From NCBI RefSeq assembly GCF_000266945.1, contig NC_018025.1, forward strand, positions 2,914,001 to 2,978,000: DNA of 64,000 bases, in the 5' to 3' direction. Shown here in pieces: positions 9,726 through 18,902 of the stretch. Below the pieces are notes generated by a model. The model did no database searches, was not told the origin of the DNA, and saw nothing but the letters and a program-made list of their open reading frames with translations. The position numbers were made by a program, and so were the translations under genes. The DNA comes from Desulfomonile tiedjei DSM 6799. GTDB taxonomy: Bacteria; Desulfobacterota; Desulfomonilia; Desulfomonilales; Desulfomonilaceae. Numbering within the stretch: position 1 is the first letter of the stretch; every line of letters begins with the position of its first letter.

Positions 9726-12700
9726 ATGCAGTGTTCAAATAGACCTCAGGAAGGGATCTTTCGTCGGGCCATGTGCGGAATTTGCCCTGCAGGGTGCTGG
9801 GTAGAAGTAAGGTACGACGATTCCGGCCGCATCGTCGAAGTCCGCGAGGATTCCCAATCGGATTACGGAATGATCTGCACGCTTGGCAGGCATTCCCCTG
9901 AGATCGTCTATTCTCCCGATCGCTTGCTGCATCCGATGCGGAGAGTCGGCCCCAAAGGAACGTATGCATTTGAACGAATCTCCTGGGAAAATGCATATGA
10001 TGTCATTGCAGACCGGCTCACATCCATAAAACAGGAGTACGGTCCCGAGGCGAACGCAATCTACACCGGACGCGGCAGTTTCGAACTGGCTGAATGCGAC
10101 GTGTATCAACCCCGCGGAGTTGCAGTATCCAGCGCATCAAGTGTGCTGTTTCCCTTCGATTCACCGAACACTCTCGGAGTAGGAGCACTTTGTTACGTTT
10201 CATTTGCCATGATAGCTCCCCATGTGACCATGGGGGGAATGCTGATCGACATGTTTTCCGATCTGGAGAATGCAGAACTGATCGTGGTATGGGGCGCAAA
10301 CCCTGCCACGGACTCCCCTCCTCTCGATTTCAACCGCATCCAGAAGGCTCGGAGTCGAGGAACTGAGGTCGTTGTGATCGATCCCCGGCGCACGGGCACG
10401 GCTGAAGCAACGGAAGCTGAATGGATTCCCATTCGCCCCGGTACAGACGGTGCTTTAGCGCTTGGAATGTGCAATGTGTTGATCGATGAGGATCTGTTCG
10501 ATGAAGCATTCGTGGATGAATGGACGGTCGGATTTGAACAGTTCTCTCAGCATGTTCAGCATTTTCAGCCCGAGGTGGTGCAGAAGATTACCGGAGTGCC
10601 TGCCGAAAAGGTCCGCTCGTTGGCTCGTCGAATCGTGTCAGCACGCGGTGCTGCCCCGGTCATGTACAGCGGTCTGGAATACAGCGATGGAGGAACTCAA
10701 TCGATTCGAGCTACATTCGTGCTCTGGGCTCTCGCAGGGCAATTGGATGTCCCCGGAGGACGTTGCTTTTCCATGTCAACCAATGAATTCCCCATGAACA
10801 GGGAAGGGCATCTCCCCAACCCTGATGTACGAAAAGCACTCGGTCGAGATCGTTTCCCCATTTATAGCCTCTATCGCGGCGAATCCCATGCAATTGCACT
10901 TCCGGAAGCGGTGTTGAAAGCTCAACCGTATCCTATCAAATCGCTGATTGTCGTTGGGGGTTCCATCATCACTGCGTGGCCGCAGCCGGCAATCTGGCGG
11001 GACACGCTTCAGGCATTGGATTTCCTCGTATGCGTGGACCGCTTTCTCACGGCAGATGCTGCATATGCGGACATCGTTCTTCCTGCCGCCACGTACTATG
11101 AAGCTACATCATACATGCGGTACGGCCCGGTATTTCGTATCAGGGAAAAAGTCATCGAACCACTCGGTGAATCCCGCCACGGCTTCTTCATCATGGCGCA
11201 GTTGGCAGCTCGCCTTGGGTACGGGCATTTGTATCCCCAGAGCGAAGAGGAACTTATCGAGCATGCACTCGAAGGGTCAGGATTCAGCCTCGAAGAAGTT
11301 CGGGCCTCCGGCGGAACCGTTCAGTTGCAGCCCGAAATGATGCAATACAAGAAGTGGCAAAAAGGATTGCTCCGCAAAGACGGAGCTCCCGGTTTCGCGA
11401 CTCCTACCGGAAAATTTGAAATCGCCTCCACTGTTCTCGAAGAGCACGGATACGATGCTCTTCCCATTTACACGGAGCCTTCCGAAAGTCCATTATCCCG
11501 ACCGGATCTCACGGGCGAATTTCCTCTGGTCTTCACTTCAGGTTCCCGCGTCCGGACCGATTTCCGGTCACAGTTTCACAACGTGCCCGGGCTCATGAAA
11601 AAACGGCCTGAACCCACGGTGATGATGAACACTTTGGATGCCGAGTCGCGAGGTATTGTCAACGGAGATCTGGTGGAGATCGTGACTCAGCGGGGTCGCG
11701 TTCGGTATCGAGCACAGGTTACGGATGGAATTATGCAGGGAGTGGTGGACGCAGACATGGGCGGCGGCGGACCGCTCGGACCGCAAGCATGGCAGGACTG
11801 CAATGTCAATGAGCTTACCGATCTGGGCAAATACGATCCGATTTCGGGTTTTCCCGTGTACAAAGCTCTCCTCTGCAATGTGTCCAAAGTAAAAGATGGC
11901 GACAGAGCAGTTGTCCCTGAAACGATCGATCCCGAGATCGAAACCGTCAGAAGACAATCCAGCGCAAAGAACTCGACCGGTCGGCGAATTATCTATCTCG
12001 ATCACAATGCGACTACTCCCATGCATGCTGAAGTTCTGGATGAGATGCTGGAGCATTTGAGAAAAACCGGGGGCAATCCCTCGAGCATACATGGTCCCGG
12101 GAATCATGCGCGTGAAGCAGTTGAAGCAGCACGAAGGAAAGTGGCTCGTCTCCTGAACTGCACGGCCCGGAGGATCGTTTTCACGGGGGGAGGTTCGGAG
12201 GCGGACAATTTGGCGATTAAAGGAGTGGCTCTCGCGTCAGGAATCAACGGGAACCGCATTATAACGTCTTCGGTCGAACACCCTGCGGTCCTCGGGACAT
12301 GCAAATGGTTGGAGACCCTGGGGGTTCAGGTAACGTATCTCGGTGTGGACAGTGAAGGAAGAGTCAGTCCGGATGATTTGAGAAAGGCCTTCACTCCAAA
12401 TACTGTTCTTGTAAGCATTATGATGGCAAACAATGAAACCGGAACGCTCCAGCCTATCAAGGAATTGGCCGAAGAAGCTCATTCTCGCGGAGTCCTCTTC
12501 CACACCGATGCGGTTCAGGCGGTCGGCAAAATTCCTGTCGACATCGAAGAACTGCAGGTGGACCTCCTGACGCTGTCTGCTCACAAGATTCAGGGGCCCA
12601 AGGGAATAGGAGCAATTTTCATCCGCAAGGGCTGCTCTCTTGCGCCCCTTGTGCACGGGGGAAAACAGGAATACGGACTGCGTGCGGGAACCGAGAACGT

Positions 12701-13142
12701 CCCGGCAATTGCGGGTCTGGGCAAAGCAGCGGAAATTGCCGTGAAGCGGTTGCCCGAAATGGAGAACGTTCGCAGACTGAGAGACAGGCTGGAAAGCGGA
12801 ATATTTGAAATAATTCCAACCGCAAGACGAAACGGGCCTCTTCTGGACAGACTCCCTAACACTCTGAATATGACTTTACCGGGACTGCGTGGAGAATCCG
12901 TCGTTATGACCCTGGACACGCGGGGCATCGCACTTTCGTCCGGCTCGGCATGTCGCGCCGGTTCACCTGAACCCTCTCATGCTTTGTTGGCAATGGGCAT
13001 GTCTGAAGAGAGTGCTCACTGTGCTGTCCGTTTCTCTCTCGGTCCTGACAATACAGAAGAAGAGATCGATGCCACGCTCGAGAGTATTCGATGGATGATT
13101 GTGAATATGTCCGAAGGGGTTCGGTTTGCGCCATGTCGATAG
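9726..13142 (+). CDS. Metallopterin-dependent ergothioneine synthase (molybdopterin oxidoreductase fused to cysteine desulfurase)
   Basis: A 1138-residue fusion. Residues 1-740 are a DMSO-reductase/acetylene-hydratase-type molybdopterin enzyme: the [4Fe-4S] motif C17-x2-C20-x3-C24-x26-C51, then the bis-MGD-binding folds (VVWGANPATDSPPLDF, VIDPRRTGTAEATEAEW, DIVLPAATYYE). Residues 750-1138 are a complete IscS/NifS-type cysteine desulfurase: YLDHNATTP, SSVEHPAV, the PLP lysine K954 in SAHKIQGPKG and the catalytic C1076 in SSGSACRAG. This module order matches the metallopterin-dependent ergothioneine synthase described from Caldithrix abyssi, where the desulfurase feeds cysteine sulfur to the metallopterin, which places it on trimethylhistidine. 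The egtD 56 bases downstream supports the call. No Tat signal, so cytoplasmic. The alternative is a formate-dehydrogenase-like enzyme with built-in sulfuration, which I think is less likely. Confidence 0.85.
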   Translation: MQCSNRPQEGIFRRAMCGICPAGCWVEVRYDDSGRIVEVREDSQSDYGMICTLGRHSPEIVYSPDRLLHPMRRVGPKGTYAFERISWENAYDVIADRLTSIKQEYGPEANAIYTGRGSFELAECDVYQPRGVAVSSASSVLFPFDSPNTLGVGALCYVSFAMIAPHVTMGGMLIDMFSDLENAELIVVWGANPATDSPPLDFNRIQKARSRGTEVVVIDPRRTGTAEATEAEWIPIRPGTDGALALGMCNVLIDEDLFDEAFVDEWTVGFEQFSQHVQHFQPEVVQKITGVPAEKVRSLARRIVSARGAAPVMYSGLEYSDGGTQSIRATFVLWALAGQLDVPGGRCFSMSTNEFPMNREGHLPNPDVRKALGRDRFPIYSLYRGESHAIALPEAVLKAQPYPIKSLIVVGGSIITAWPQPAIWRDTLQALDFLVCVDRFLTADAAYADIVLPAATYYEATSYMRYGPVFRIREKVIEPLGESRHGFFIMAQLAARLGYGHLYPQSEEELIEHALEGSGFSLEEVRASGGTVQLQPEMMQYKKWQKGLLRKDGAPGFATPTGKFEIASTVLEEHGYDALPIYTEPSESPLSRPDLTGEFPLVFTSGSRVRTDFRSQFHNVPGLMKKRPEPTVMMNTLDAESRGIVNGDLVEIVTQRGRVRYRAQVTDGIMQGVVDADMGGGGPLGPQAWQDCNVNELTDLGKYDPISGFPVYKALLCNVSKVKDGDRAVVPETIDPEIETVRRQSSAKNSTGRRIIYLDHNATTPMHAEVLDEMLEHLRKTGGNPSSIHGPGNHAREAVEAARRKVARLLNCTARRIVFTGGGSEADNLAIKGVALASGINGNRIITSSVEHPAVLGTCKWLETLGVQVTYLGVDSEGRVSPDDLRKAFTPNTVLVSIMMANNETGTLQPIKELAEEAHSRGVLFHTDAVQAVGKIPVDIEELQVDLLTLSAHKIQGPKGIGAIFIRKGCSLAPLVHGGKQEYGLRAGTENVPAIAGLGKAAEIAVKRLPEMENVRRLRDRLESGIFEIIPTARRNGPLLDRLPNTLNMTLPGLRGESVVMTLDTRGIALSSGSACRAGSPEPSHALLAMGMSEESAHCAVRFSLGPDNTEEEIDATLESIRWMIVNMSEGVRFAPCR

Positions 13143-13198
13143 CATCTAATCAATGTATCCGTCCGAAAGGGCGGAAGTTTCAAAGGAGAGAGTCTCCG

Positions 13199-14203
13199 AT
13201 GTTTCAGCTTTCCCCACAAATACCATCCGGTTTCAGGAAATACGATCATCTGAAAACCCGTATGGCCAGAGCCATTGCAGAAGACGTCGCAACAGGGCTG
13301 AGTGCGTCTCAGAAATCTATTCCGAGCAAGTACTTCTATGATGAACGCGGATCAATGCTGTTCGAAGAAATCTGTCGATTACCGGAGTATTATCCTGCCA
13401 GGACTGAAATATCGTTATTGCGGCAGAATTCCCCGTCAATCGTCCGGAGCTTCGGCCACGGCTATCTCGTGGAATTGGGGTCTGGCGCCAATTGGAAAAT
13501 CAGGTATCTCATTGATGCCCTTGGGCCGGAGAAACGGTCAAAGACGTGCTACGTACCGGTTGACGTCAGCAGCAGCGCTCTGGAGGCTTCGGCAATGGAA
13601 CTGCTCAGAATGTATCCAGGGTTCTGTGTTCAGGGACTGGTTGCCGACTTCACCACCGATCTGCATCTGTTACCCGATGACCGGCGGAAGTTGATCCTGT
13701 TCCTCGGGAGCACCATCGGAAATTTCGACGATGCGCAAACCGAATTATTCTTACGTGCTCTGTCCAATACGATGCAGAATGAGGACAGATTTCTGCTTGG
13801 ACTCGATCTTGTAAAACCCGTTGAAATTCTTGAAGCTGCATACAATGATTCGCGACAGATAACTGCCGAATTCAACAAAAATATTCTCCATGTGGTCAAT
13901 CGTGAACTGGATGCAGATTTCAACCAGAACGATTTCGAACATCTCGCGATGTACATTGAGGCAAAGAACGAAATTCAAATGCATCTCAAAGCAGTTCGAC
14001 CGGTGGAGGTTCACATCGGCAAGCTGCACATGACAGTCTTTTTTGAAGAAGGGGAGACGATACTCACGGAAATATCGAGAAAATTCACCTTTGAATCGGC
14101 TGAAAAAATGCTTCATGCAGCAGACCTGGAGATTACAGACTGGCGTACAGATGCCGCAGGATGGTTTGCTCACGCAGAAATCGTCCACAGGAATGGGGGA
14201 TAG
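13199..14203 (+). CDS. egtD: L-histidine N-alpha-methyltransferase
   Basis: EgtD uses three S-adenosylmethionines to turn histidine into N-alpha-trimethylhistidine (hercynine), the substrate for ergothioneine synthesis. At 334 residues it is near the usual ~320. Seen: the N-terminal KYFYDERGSMLFEEI and LPEYYPARTE signature, the SAM-binding LVELGSGANWK, YVPVDVSSSALE, and LILFLGSTIGNF. The ATG at 13199 follows AAAGGAGAG; the frame is open further upstream into the MES 3' end, but without a ribosome site. The pair is probably one transcript. No egtB, egtC or egtE gene lies nearby, as expected if sulfur is added by the upstream protein. Confidence 0.9.
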   Translation: MFQLSPQIPSGFRKYDHLKTRMARAIAEDVATGLSASQKSIPSKYFYDERGSMLFEEICRLPEYYPARTEISLLRQNSPSIVRSFGHGYLVELGSGANWKIRYLIDALGPEKRSKTCYVPVDVSSSALEASAMELLRMYPGFCVQGLVADFTTDLHLLPDDRRKLILFLGSTIGNFDDAQTELFLRALSNTMQNEDRFLLGLDLVKPVEILEAAYNDSRQITAEFNKNILHVVNRELDADFNQNDFEHLAMYIEAKNEIQMHLKAVRPVEVHIGKLHMTVFFEEGETILTEISRKFTFESAEKMLHAADLEITDWRTDAAGWFAHAEIVHRNGG

Positions 14204-14293
14204 TACCGATTCACATTCGCAACACTTAATCGGGAAAATCACCTTCAAGAAGAATTTTTTCTCGGCCCCCTTGAAACTTCTTGTGTGTCAGCG

Positions 14294-14336
14294 CAGCGAC
14301 CCTGCGCCCTCGCTCATCGCACTATCCGGGTCGCTG
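14294..14336 (+). repeat. 9-bp inverted repeat downstream of egtD
   Basis: CAGCGACCC and GGGTCGCTG pair perfectly across a 25-base loop, 90 bases after the egtD stop. A 3' end-forming hairpin is possible; no T-run is seen. Confidence 0.4.
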
Positions 14337-14448
14337 AGAAGAGTCAAGGAAATTAGGGCCTCAGGCATGATCTGGTAAACCTCTGGACATGCATCCTATT
14401 GAGATGCATCCAATGAGTCTTCTGACGACCTTCGTATACCACTCCCGC

Positions 14449-14477
14449 TTGACAACCCCGGATCAGTACTTAATTAT
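14449..14477 (+). promoter_or_regulatory. Possible promoter upstream of dnaJ
   Basis: TTGACA, 17 bases, AATTAT (6 of 6 and 4 of 6 to the sigma70 consensus), about 145 bases before dnaJ. No CIRCE element or sigma32-type pair was seen. Confidence 0.45.
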
Positions 14478-14622
14478 TCAGCATCGGGACCGATTACTCC
14501 AGATACTAAGATGCCATTCGCTTTTGGCCGGCAAGGGAGCCGGGCCATGCGGTTGAGTACATCTACTAACGAACTGGTATGAGATGATCTTGTTCCTGAT
14601 TCGGTTCCCTGGAGGGTAAAGC

Positions 14623-15771
14623 ATGGCCGAAAAAGATCTCTACGCCGCTCTTGGCGTGAAAAGAGACGCGACCACCGAACAGATAAAAAAGACTTACCGT
14701 AAGCTCGCTCGCAAATATCACCCGGACGTCAACCCTGGAAACAAAGAAGCCGAAGACAAATTCAAACAGATTTCGGAAGCTTATGAAGTCCTTTCAGACC
14801 CCGAAAAACGAAAAACGTATGATGAATTCGGGGAAGAGGGGTTGCGTGCCGGATTCGATCCTGACCAGGCCAGACAGTTTCGTCAATGGCAGCAGACAGG
14901 AGGATTCCGCAGGGGCGCTCGACCGGCAGGCGCAGGTGCCGAATCGTTCACCGACCAGGGTGGATTCCGTTATGGAGGCTTTGAGGATATTTTCGGCGAA
15001 ATCTTTGGCGGAGGTGCTCCTCGAGGTCCTGCCAAAGGAAGAGATATCGAAAGTGAGCTCGAGATCGATTTTCTTACTGCGATACGAGGCGGAACCACAC
15101 GGGTTACCTTTCAAAAGCCCTCTGCGTGTTCGCGATGCGGTGGAACCGGTAGAATCTCTACAGGAACCGATTCCGTTTGTGCAACATGCAAAGGAACCGG
15201 CAAAACCAGAGTCGCTCAAGGGCCTTTTAATTTTACCCAGACGTGTCCGGAATGCCAGGGAACGGGCCGCAGCGGTGAAGTCTGTCCCCAGTGCGGAGGC
15301 ACCGGAAGCGTGCTGACCACGGAGACCATCGATGTGAATATTCCTGCCGGTGTGGACGACGGATCACGTATCAGGCTTGCGGGCAAAGGAGGCCCGGGCC
15401 AGGACGGAGGCCCTCCAGGTGATATGTTCATTGTCATGCGAGTAAGACCCCATACGGTGTTCAAACGGGAAGGTGACAATTTGAATCTGGACCTGCCCGT
15501 GACTGTTTCGGAAGCACTCAACGGAGCACAAGTTACCGTTCCGACACCCACCGGCACAGTAGACCTGAAAATACCGCCCGGCACAAAATCAGGCCAACGC
15601 CTTCGTCTGAAGGGCAAGGGTGTACCCAATTTGAAGACAAAAGTTCCTGGAGATCTTTTTGTTACTGTCAGGATACAAATACCTGTAACCCAGGACCCGG
15701 AAGCCCGTCAGGCCGCAGCGGTTCTTGACCGCTTTTACCAGGGAAACGTACGGCAGGAAATTCGGCTTTAA
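14623..15771 (+). CDS. dnaJ: DnaJ chaperone (type I Hsp40)
   Basis: DnaJ delivers substrates to DnaK and stimulates its ATPase. The 382-residue protein has the full type I order: J domain with the HPD triad at 33-35, a G/F-rich linker (about 75-135), four zinc-binding CxxCxGxG repeats ([32 protein letters not shown]) and the C-terminal substrate domain. A GGAGGGTAA ribosome site precedes the ATG. dnaK and grpE are not adjacent. The small MerR-like gene 39 bases downstream suggests a specialised pair similar to CbpA-CbpM. Confidence 0.93.
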   Translation: MAEKDLYAALGVKRDATTEQIKKTYRKLARKYHPDVNPGNKEAEDKFKQISEAYEVLSDPEKRKTYDEFGEEGLRAGFDPDQARQFRQWQQTGGFRRGARPAGAGAESFTDQGGFRYGGFEDIFGEIFGGGAPRGPAKGRDIESELEIDFLTAIRGGTTRVTFQKPSACSRCGGTGRISTGTDSVCATCKGTGKTRVAQGPFNFTQTCPECQGTGRSGEVCPQCGGTGSVLTTETIDVNIPAGVDDGSRIRLAGKGGPGQDGGPPGDMFIVMRVRPHTVFKREGDNLNLDLPVTVSEALNGAQVTVPTPTGTVDLKIPPGTKSGQRLRLKGKGVPNLKTKVPGDLFVTVRIQIPVTQDPEARQAAAVLDRFYQGNVRQEIRL

Positions 15772-15810
15772 CGGCTTCGGAAATTTCTCGAATACAGCAG
15801 GGAACCGGAC

Positions 15811-16122
15811 ATGACCCAGCGATATTACTTCAAGAGAGAAATCATAGAAGAATTCGGATTTGACGAGCATCTTCTCATCAAACTGGAATCGGAGGAGTTG
15901 GTCCACTCTGTTGAAGTGGAATCAGAACCCGAAAGAGTGTATCCCCTTGACCAGTATGACCGTCTCAGAGTGATCTGCAATTTAATGAATGAACTCGAGG
16001 TGAATTTACCCGGAGTGGAAGTCATTTTGGAAATGCGGGAGAACATGATACGCATGCAGCAGCAATTCGATGAAATTCTTGAAATCCTCGTTCGGGAGCT
16101 GAAAATGAGGCTATCGAAGTGA
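15811..16122 (+). CDS. MerR-like chaperone-modulator protein (CbpM-type)
   Basis: A 103-residue protein with a MerR-type N-terminal helix-turn-helix region (residues about 1-60, with YPLDQYDRLRVICNL) and a C-terminal helical segment likely to form a coiled coil. Such proteins sit beside dnaJ/cbpA and bind the J domain (CbpM) or regulate heat-shock genes (HspR). It lies 39 bases downstream of dnaJ, so the two are probably co-transcribed. Which of the two roles applies cannot be told from the sequence. Confidence 0.65.
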   Translation: MTQRYYFKREIIEEFGFDEHLLIKLESEELVHSVEVESEPERVYPLDQYDRLRVICNLMNELEVNLPGVEVILEMRENMIRMQQQFDEILEILVRELKMRLSK

Positions 16123-16177
16123 GATCTTCGAATCACAGATATTCGGACAATCTCTCTGATTCAAAGGAACCCCCCGT

Positions 16178-17770
16178 TTGAAACGCATCAGCAAATTATG
16201 CTTCCTCTCCACTGCGATCGTCTTGGCACTCCTTGTCGTCTTTCCAGCCCATGCCTCGGAAAAAGCTCTCCGTCTCTTGAAACAGGCAAAATCCGAAGAA
16301 GATCCCTTGCGGAAGATTGAGATCCTGGATCAAGCACTGGAAGATCATTCTTTAAAAGGCGATTTGCTGTCGAGTCTTTTCCTTGAGCGGGCCTTTGCGT
16401 ACAAAGCGCATAAGGATTGTTTTCGAGCCATACAGGATTTGGATTCATCCATGGCACATTCCCGCAAATCCTCTCCGGCTCTTTTGGAGAAGGTACACTG
16501 CCTCATTCTCTTGGACCAACTGGATGAAGCGAACCGTGTTCTGGAACCCGTGCTCTTTGCCGGTCCCGGCAATGCGAAGGCATATGTTCTGAAAGGGATG
16601 ATTTACGAAAAAGAGGGATTTCTTTCAAAAGCGGAAGACGAGTATGCCAGAGCGCTTCAGTATGAGCCGAACTCTATCCTTGCATTGGACATGCATTCCA
16701 AGGCCTTGTTGAAAGCTGGAAAACCGCAGCAGGCCCTGGAGGATGTCAATATCTTAACCAAACTGTCGGCCAAGGACCCGGAAATATTCATGACCCGGGC
16801 CAGAATCCATACCAAACTGAAGAATTACTCTGCTGCTTTGGCTGACTATGCCCTTGTGGAAAATCTCCTGCCTGGAGACGATCGCGTTCTGAAAGAGAAG
16901 ATTCTGGTTTACTTCAGGTCCGATCAGGCGCACAAGGCATTGGAAGCTCTCTCCATTGCCACGAAGAAAAGACCTGACGATGTCGAATTACTCGTATTAC
17001 AGGCCAGGGCTTATATTCTTCTCAAGAATGCGGCCAATGCTCAGACGGTGTTGAAGCAGGCTCTCAAGAAGAACACGGCGTATGCGCCCGCGTATCTCTA
17101 CCAGGGGCTCGTGCTCCGCACAGAAGACCCGGATACGGCACTGGCAAATCTCAACAGAGCCCTTGAACTGGATGGATCGTTGGTCGACGCATACAAGGAA
17201 CGGGCTCGTATTTTCATCGATCTCAACGAGCCGGTCCGAGCAGCATCCGATCTTACCATGGCATCCCGACTGGATCCCGGTGACGGCGAAATATTTGCAC
17301 TGAGAGGTCTCACGTGTATGCGGAGAATGTTGTACGATGCTGCAATTGCGGATTTCACCCGGGCTCTGGAGTGTTTGCCTGAGGACAGCCGTATCCTTTA
17401 CGACAGAGCTGTTACCCATTTCCTCAAAGACGATCTGCAACAATCGAGCGCTGATGTGAACAGGATCTTACAAACAAAACCGGATGCTGCACGCGCATTG
17501 AGCCTCAGGGGAATACTCAACGTGCACTTCGGAAACAATGTTCAGGCACGGGCGGATTTCGACAAGTCCGTGTCTGTGAGTCCTCACGATCCGGTCGTGA
17601 GAAACAATCGAGGATTCTTCTTGTTCAAAATGGGGGATTATCGATCCGCTGCGGCAGACTTCAAGCGGGCTTCGACTTTGGATCCCGATTACGCCACAGC
17701 CCGATATAATCTCGGTCTGGCTAACAGCAGAGAAGAATCTCTTAATTCCCGGGAACAAGTCTCACCATGA
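16178..17770 (+). CDS. Exported tetratricopeptide-repeat protein
   Basis: A 530-residue protein starting with a signal peptide (KRISKLCFLSTAIVLALL, cleavage near AHA/SEK) followed almost entirely by TPR repeats, roughly a dozen, with typical spacing (DPDTALANLNRALELD, DAAIADFTRALECLPED, DYRSAAADFKRASTLDPD). TPR arrays bind proteins, so a periplasmic scaffold or assembly role is likely. The start is a TTG behind AAAGGAA; no ATG would keep the signal peptide. Its stop overlaps the next start as ATGA, so the HAD gene is translationally coupled. Confidence 0.8.
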   Translation: MKRISKLCFLSTAIVLALLVVFPAHASEKALRLLKQAKSEEDPLRKIEILDQALEDHSLKGDLLSSLFLERAFAYKAHKDCFRAIQDLDSSMAHSRKSSPALLEKVHCLILLDQLDEANRVLEPVLFAGPGNAKAYVLKGMIYEKEGFLSKAEDEYARALQYEPNSILALDMHSKALLKAGKPQQALEDVNILTKLSAKDPEIFMTRARIHTKLKNYSAALADYALVENLLPGDDRVLKEKILVYFRSDQAHKALEALSIATKKRPDDVELLVLQARAYILLKNAANAQTVLKQALKKNTAYAPAYLYQGLVLRTEDPDTALANLNRALELDGSLVDAYKERARIFIDLNEPVRAASDLTMASRLDPGDGEIFALRGLTCMRRMLYDAAIADFTRALECLPEDSRILYDRAVTHFLKDDLQQSSADVNRILQTKPDAARALSLRGILNVHFGNNVQARADFDKSVSVSPHDPVVRNNRGFFLFKMGDYRSAAADFKRASTLDPDYATARYNLGLANSREESLNSREQVSP

Positions 17771-18558
17771 AATTCAAGTTCAGAGCAATTCTCGCCGATC
17801 TTGACGGCACGATCAACCGAGGAAACCGATTGATCCCCGGAGCGGATCATGTGTACCGAAAGCTATCGGCTAATGGTTTTCAGTGGGTGTTCATATCCAA
17901 TAATGCCATGCGCAAGGCCTCGGAAATCGCACAGAAGATCAGATTCCTCGGGCTCCCGATACAAGACAGTCAGGTGGTAACTTCCGCTTCGGCTCTCTTC
18001 CACACACTCTCGAAATATCACCGCGGCGCCAGCATCATGGCTATAGCTGAAGAAAGCCTCATCGCGGGAATTCAAGATTCCGGATGCACGATTACGACGG
18101 ATCCTTTCGATACAGCCATAGTAGTCGTCGCTCGCGATTCGAGACTCACGTATGAAAAGATCGAAAACGCGTTTTTTGCAATTCAAAACGGAGCTCTCTT
18201 TTGGGCGACAAACACGGACCCGACATTCCCTGTTCCAGGCGGTTTCGTACCCGGAGCGGGATGCATGGTTGCCGCAGTTGCCGCCCCAGTAGGACGCCCT
18301 CCCGATCGCGTCTTCGGCAAACCGTTTTCCGATATAGCCGAAATTGTGATCGACCAGCTTGGGGTTCCCAGGGAGACTTGCCTGGTTGTGGGCGATAGAA
18401 TGGACACGGATATTCTGTTTGCCAGGAACTCCGGATTCAAAAGCGCCCTGGTCCTGACGGGAGCCACGTCTAGAGAAGATTTGTCCCAATATACATATGC
18501 CCCTGACTTCGTGCTGGAAAGTATCGGAGACATAGAGAAAATATTGCCCCCGAAATGA
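17767..18558 (+). CDS. HAD-superfamily phosphatase (NagD-like, class IIA)
   Basis: A 263-residue HAD hydrolase of the NagD/PGP type. Motif I is ILADLDGTI (nucleophile Asp and acid/base Asp), motif II is VFISNNAMR, the class IIA cap lies between, and motif IV is VVGDRMDTDI with the two metal-binding acidic residues. The family dephosphorylates nucleotides, phosphoglycolate or phosphosugars; the substrate is not evident. The ATG overlaps the TPR gene stop (ATGA). Confidence 0.85.
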   Translation: MKFKFRAILADLDGTINRGNRLIPGADHVYRKLSANGFQWVFISNNAMRKASEIAQKIRFLGLPIQDSQVVTSASALFHTLSKYHRGASIMAIAEESLIAGIQDSGCTITTDPFDTAIVVVARDSRLTYEKIENAFFAIQNGALFWATNTDPTFPVPGGFVPGAGCMVAAVAAPVGRPPDRVFGKPFSDIAEIVIDQLGVPRETCLVVGDRMDTDILFARNSGFKSALVLTGATSREDLSQYTYAPDFVLESIGDIEKILPPK

Positions 18559-18567
18559 GCCGGTCTT

Positions 18568-18596
18568 TTGTGTCCACAGCGAACCGGTGGTATAAT
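18568..18596 (+). promoter_or_regulatory. Promoter of the glutaredoxin-FTR operon
   Basis: TTGTGT, 17 bases, and a perfect TATAAT -10 box, 51 bases before the glutaredoxin-like start. The position just after the HAD stop suggests the redox pair has its own promoter. Confidence 0.6.
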
Positions 18597-18647
18597 TTAG
18601 GTAGCCGTAATTTCTATCCATTGCTGAAGATAGGAAAAGGTGCTCAC

Positions 18648-18902
18648 ATGGCTAAACGGGTGAAGATGTATGGAATTAGTACGTGCACCCATAGCAGGTG
18701 TGCGAAAGAATTTCTTAGCTTTCTCGGGGTAGAATTCGAGTGTACCGATCTGGATCTGATCTCCAAGGAGATGGCAGGTCTGCTCATGGAAGAAGTGAAG
18801 CGACTAAACGGTAGATGCTCGTTTCCAACGATCCTCATAGGTGACAAAGTCGTGGTCGGTTGTAGGAAAGAACTCATTCAGGAGGCGCTTGAGAATGACT
18901 GA
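18648..18902 (+). CDS. Glutaredoxin-like protein with CTHSRC motif
   Basis: An 84-residue thioredoxin-fold protein. The active-site region reads ISTCTHSRCAKEF, that is C-x4-C in place of the usual CPYC (C-x2-C), followed by the cis-Pro strand CSFPTILIGDKVVVG. Family members dithiol-exchange with protein partners. The ATG at 18648 follows AGGAAAAGG. Its last 8 bases overlap the start of the ferredoxin-dependent reductase gene, so the two are almost surely made together and act as an electron-transfer pair: ferredoxin to reductase to this protein (inference). Confidence 0.78.
   Translation: MAKRVKMYGISTCTHSRCAKEFLSFLGVEFECTDLDLISKEMAGLLMEEVKRLNGRCSFPTILIGDKVVVGCRKELIQEALEND

Larger units (their letters stand above)
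14204..14622. other. Intergenic region between egtD and dnaJ
   Basis: A 419-base gap with no credible gene. It holds an inverted repeat just after egtD (CAGCGACCC at 14294-14302 and GGGTCGCTG at 14328-14336), perhaps a terminator although no T-run follows, and a candidate promoter for dnaJ. Confidence 0.5.
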
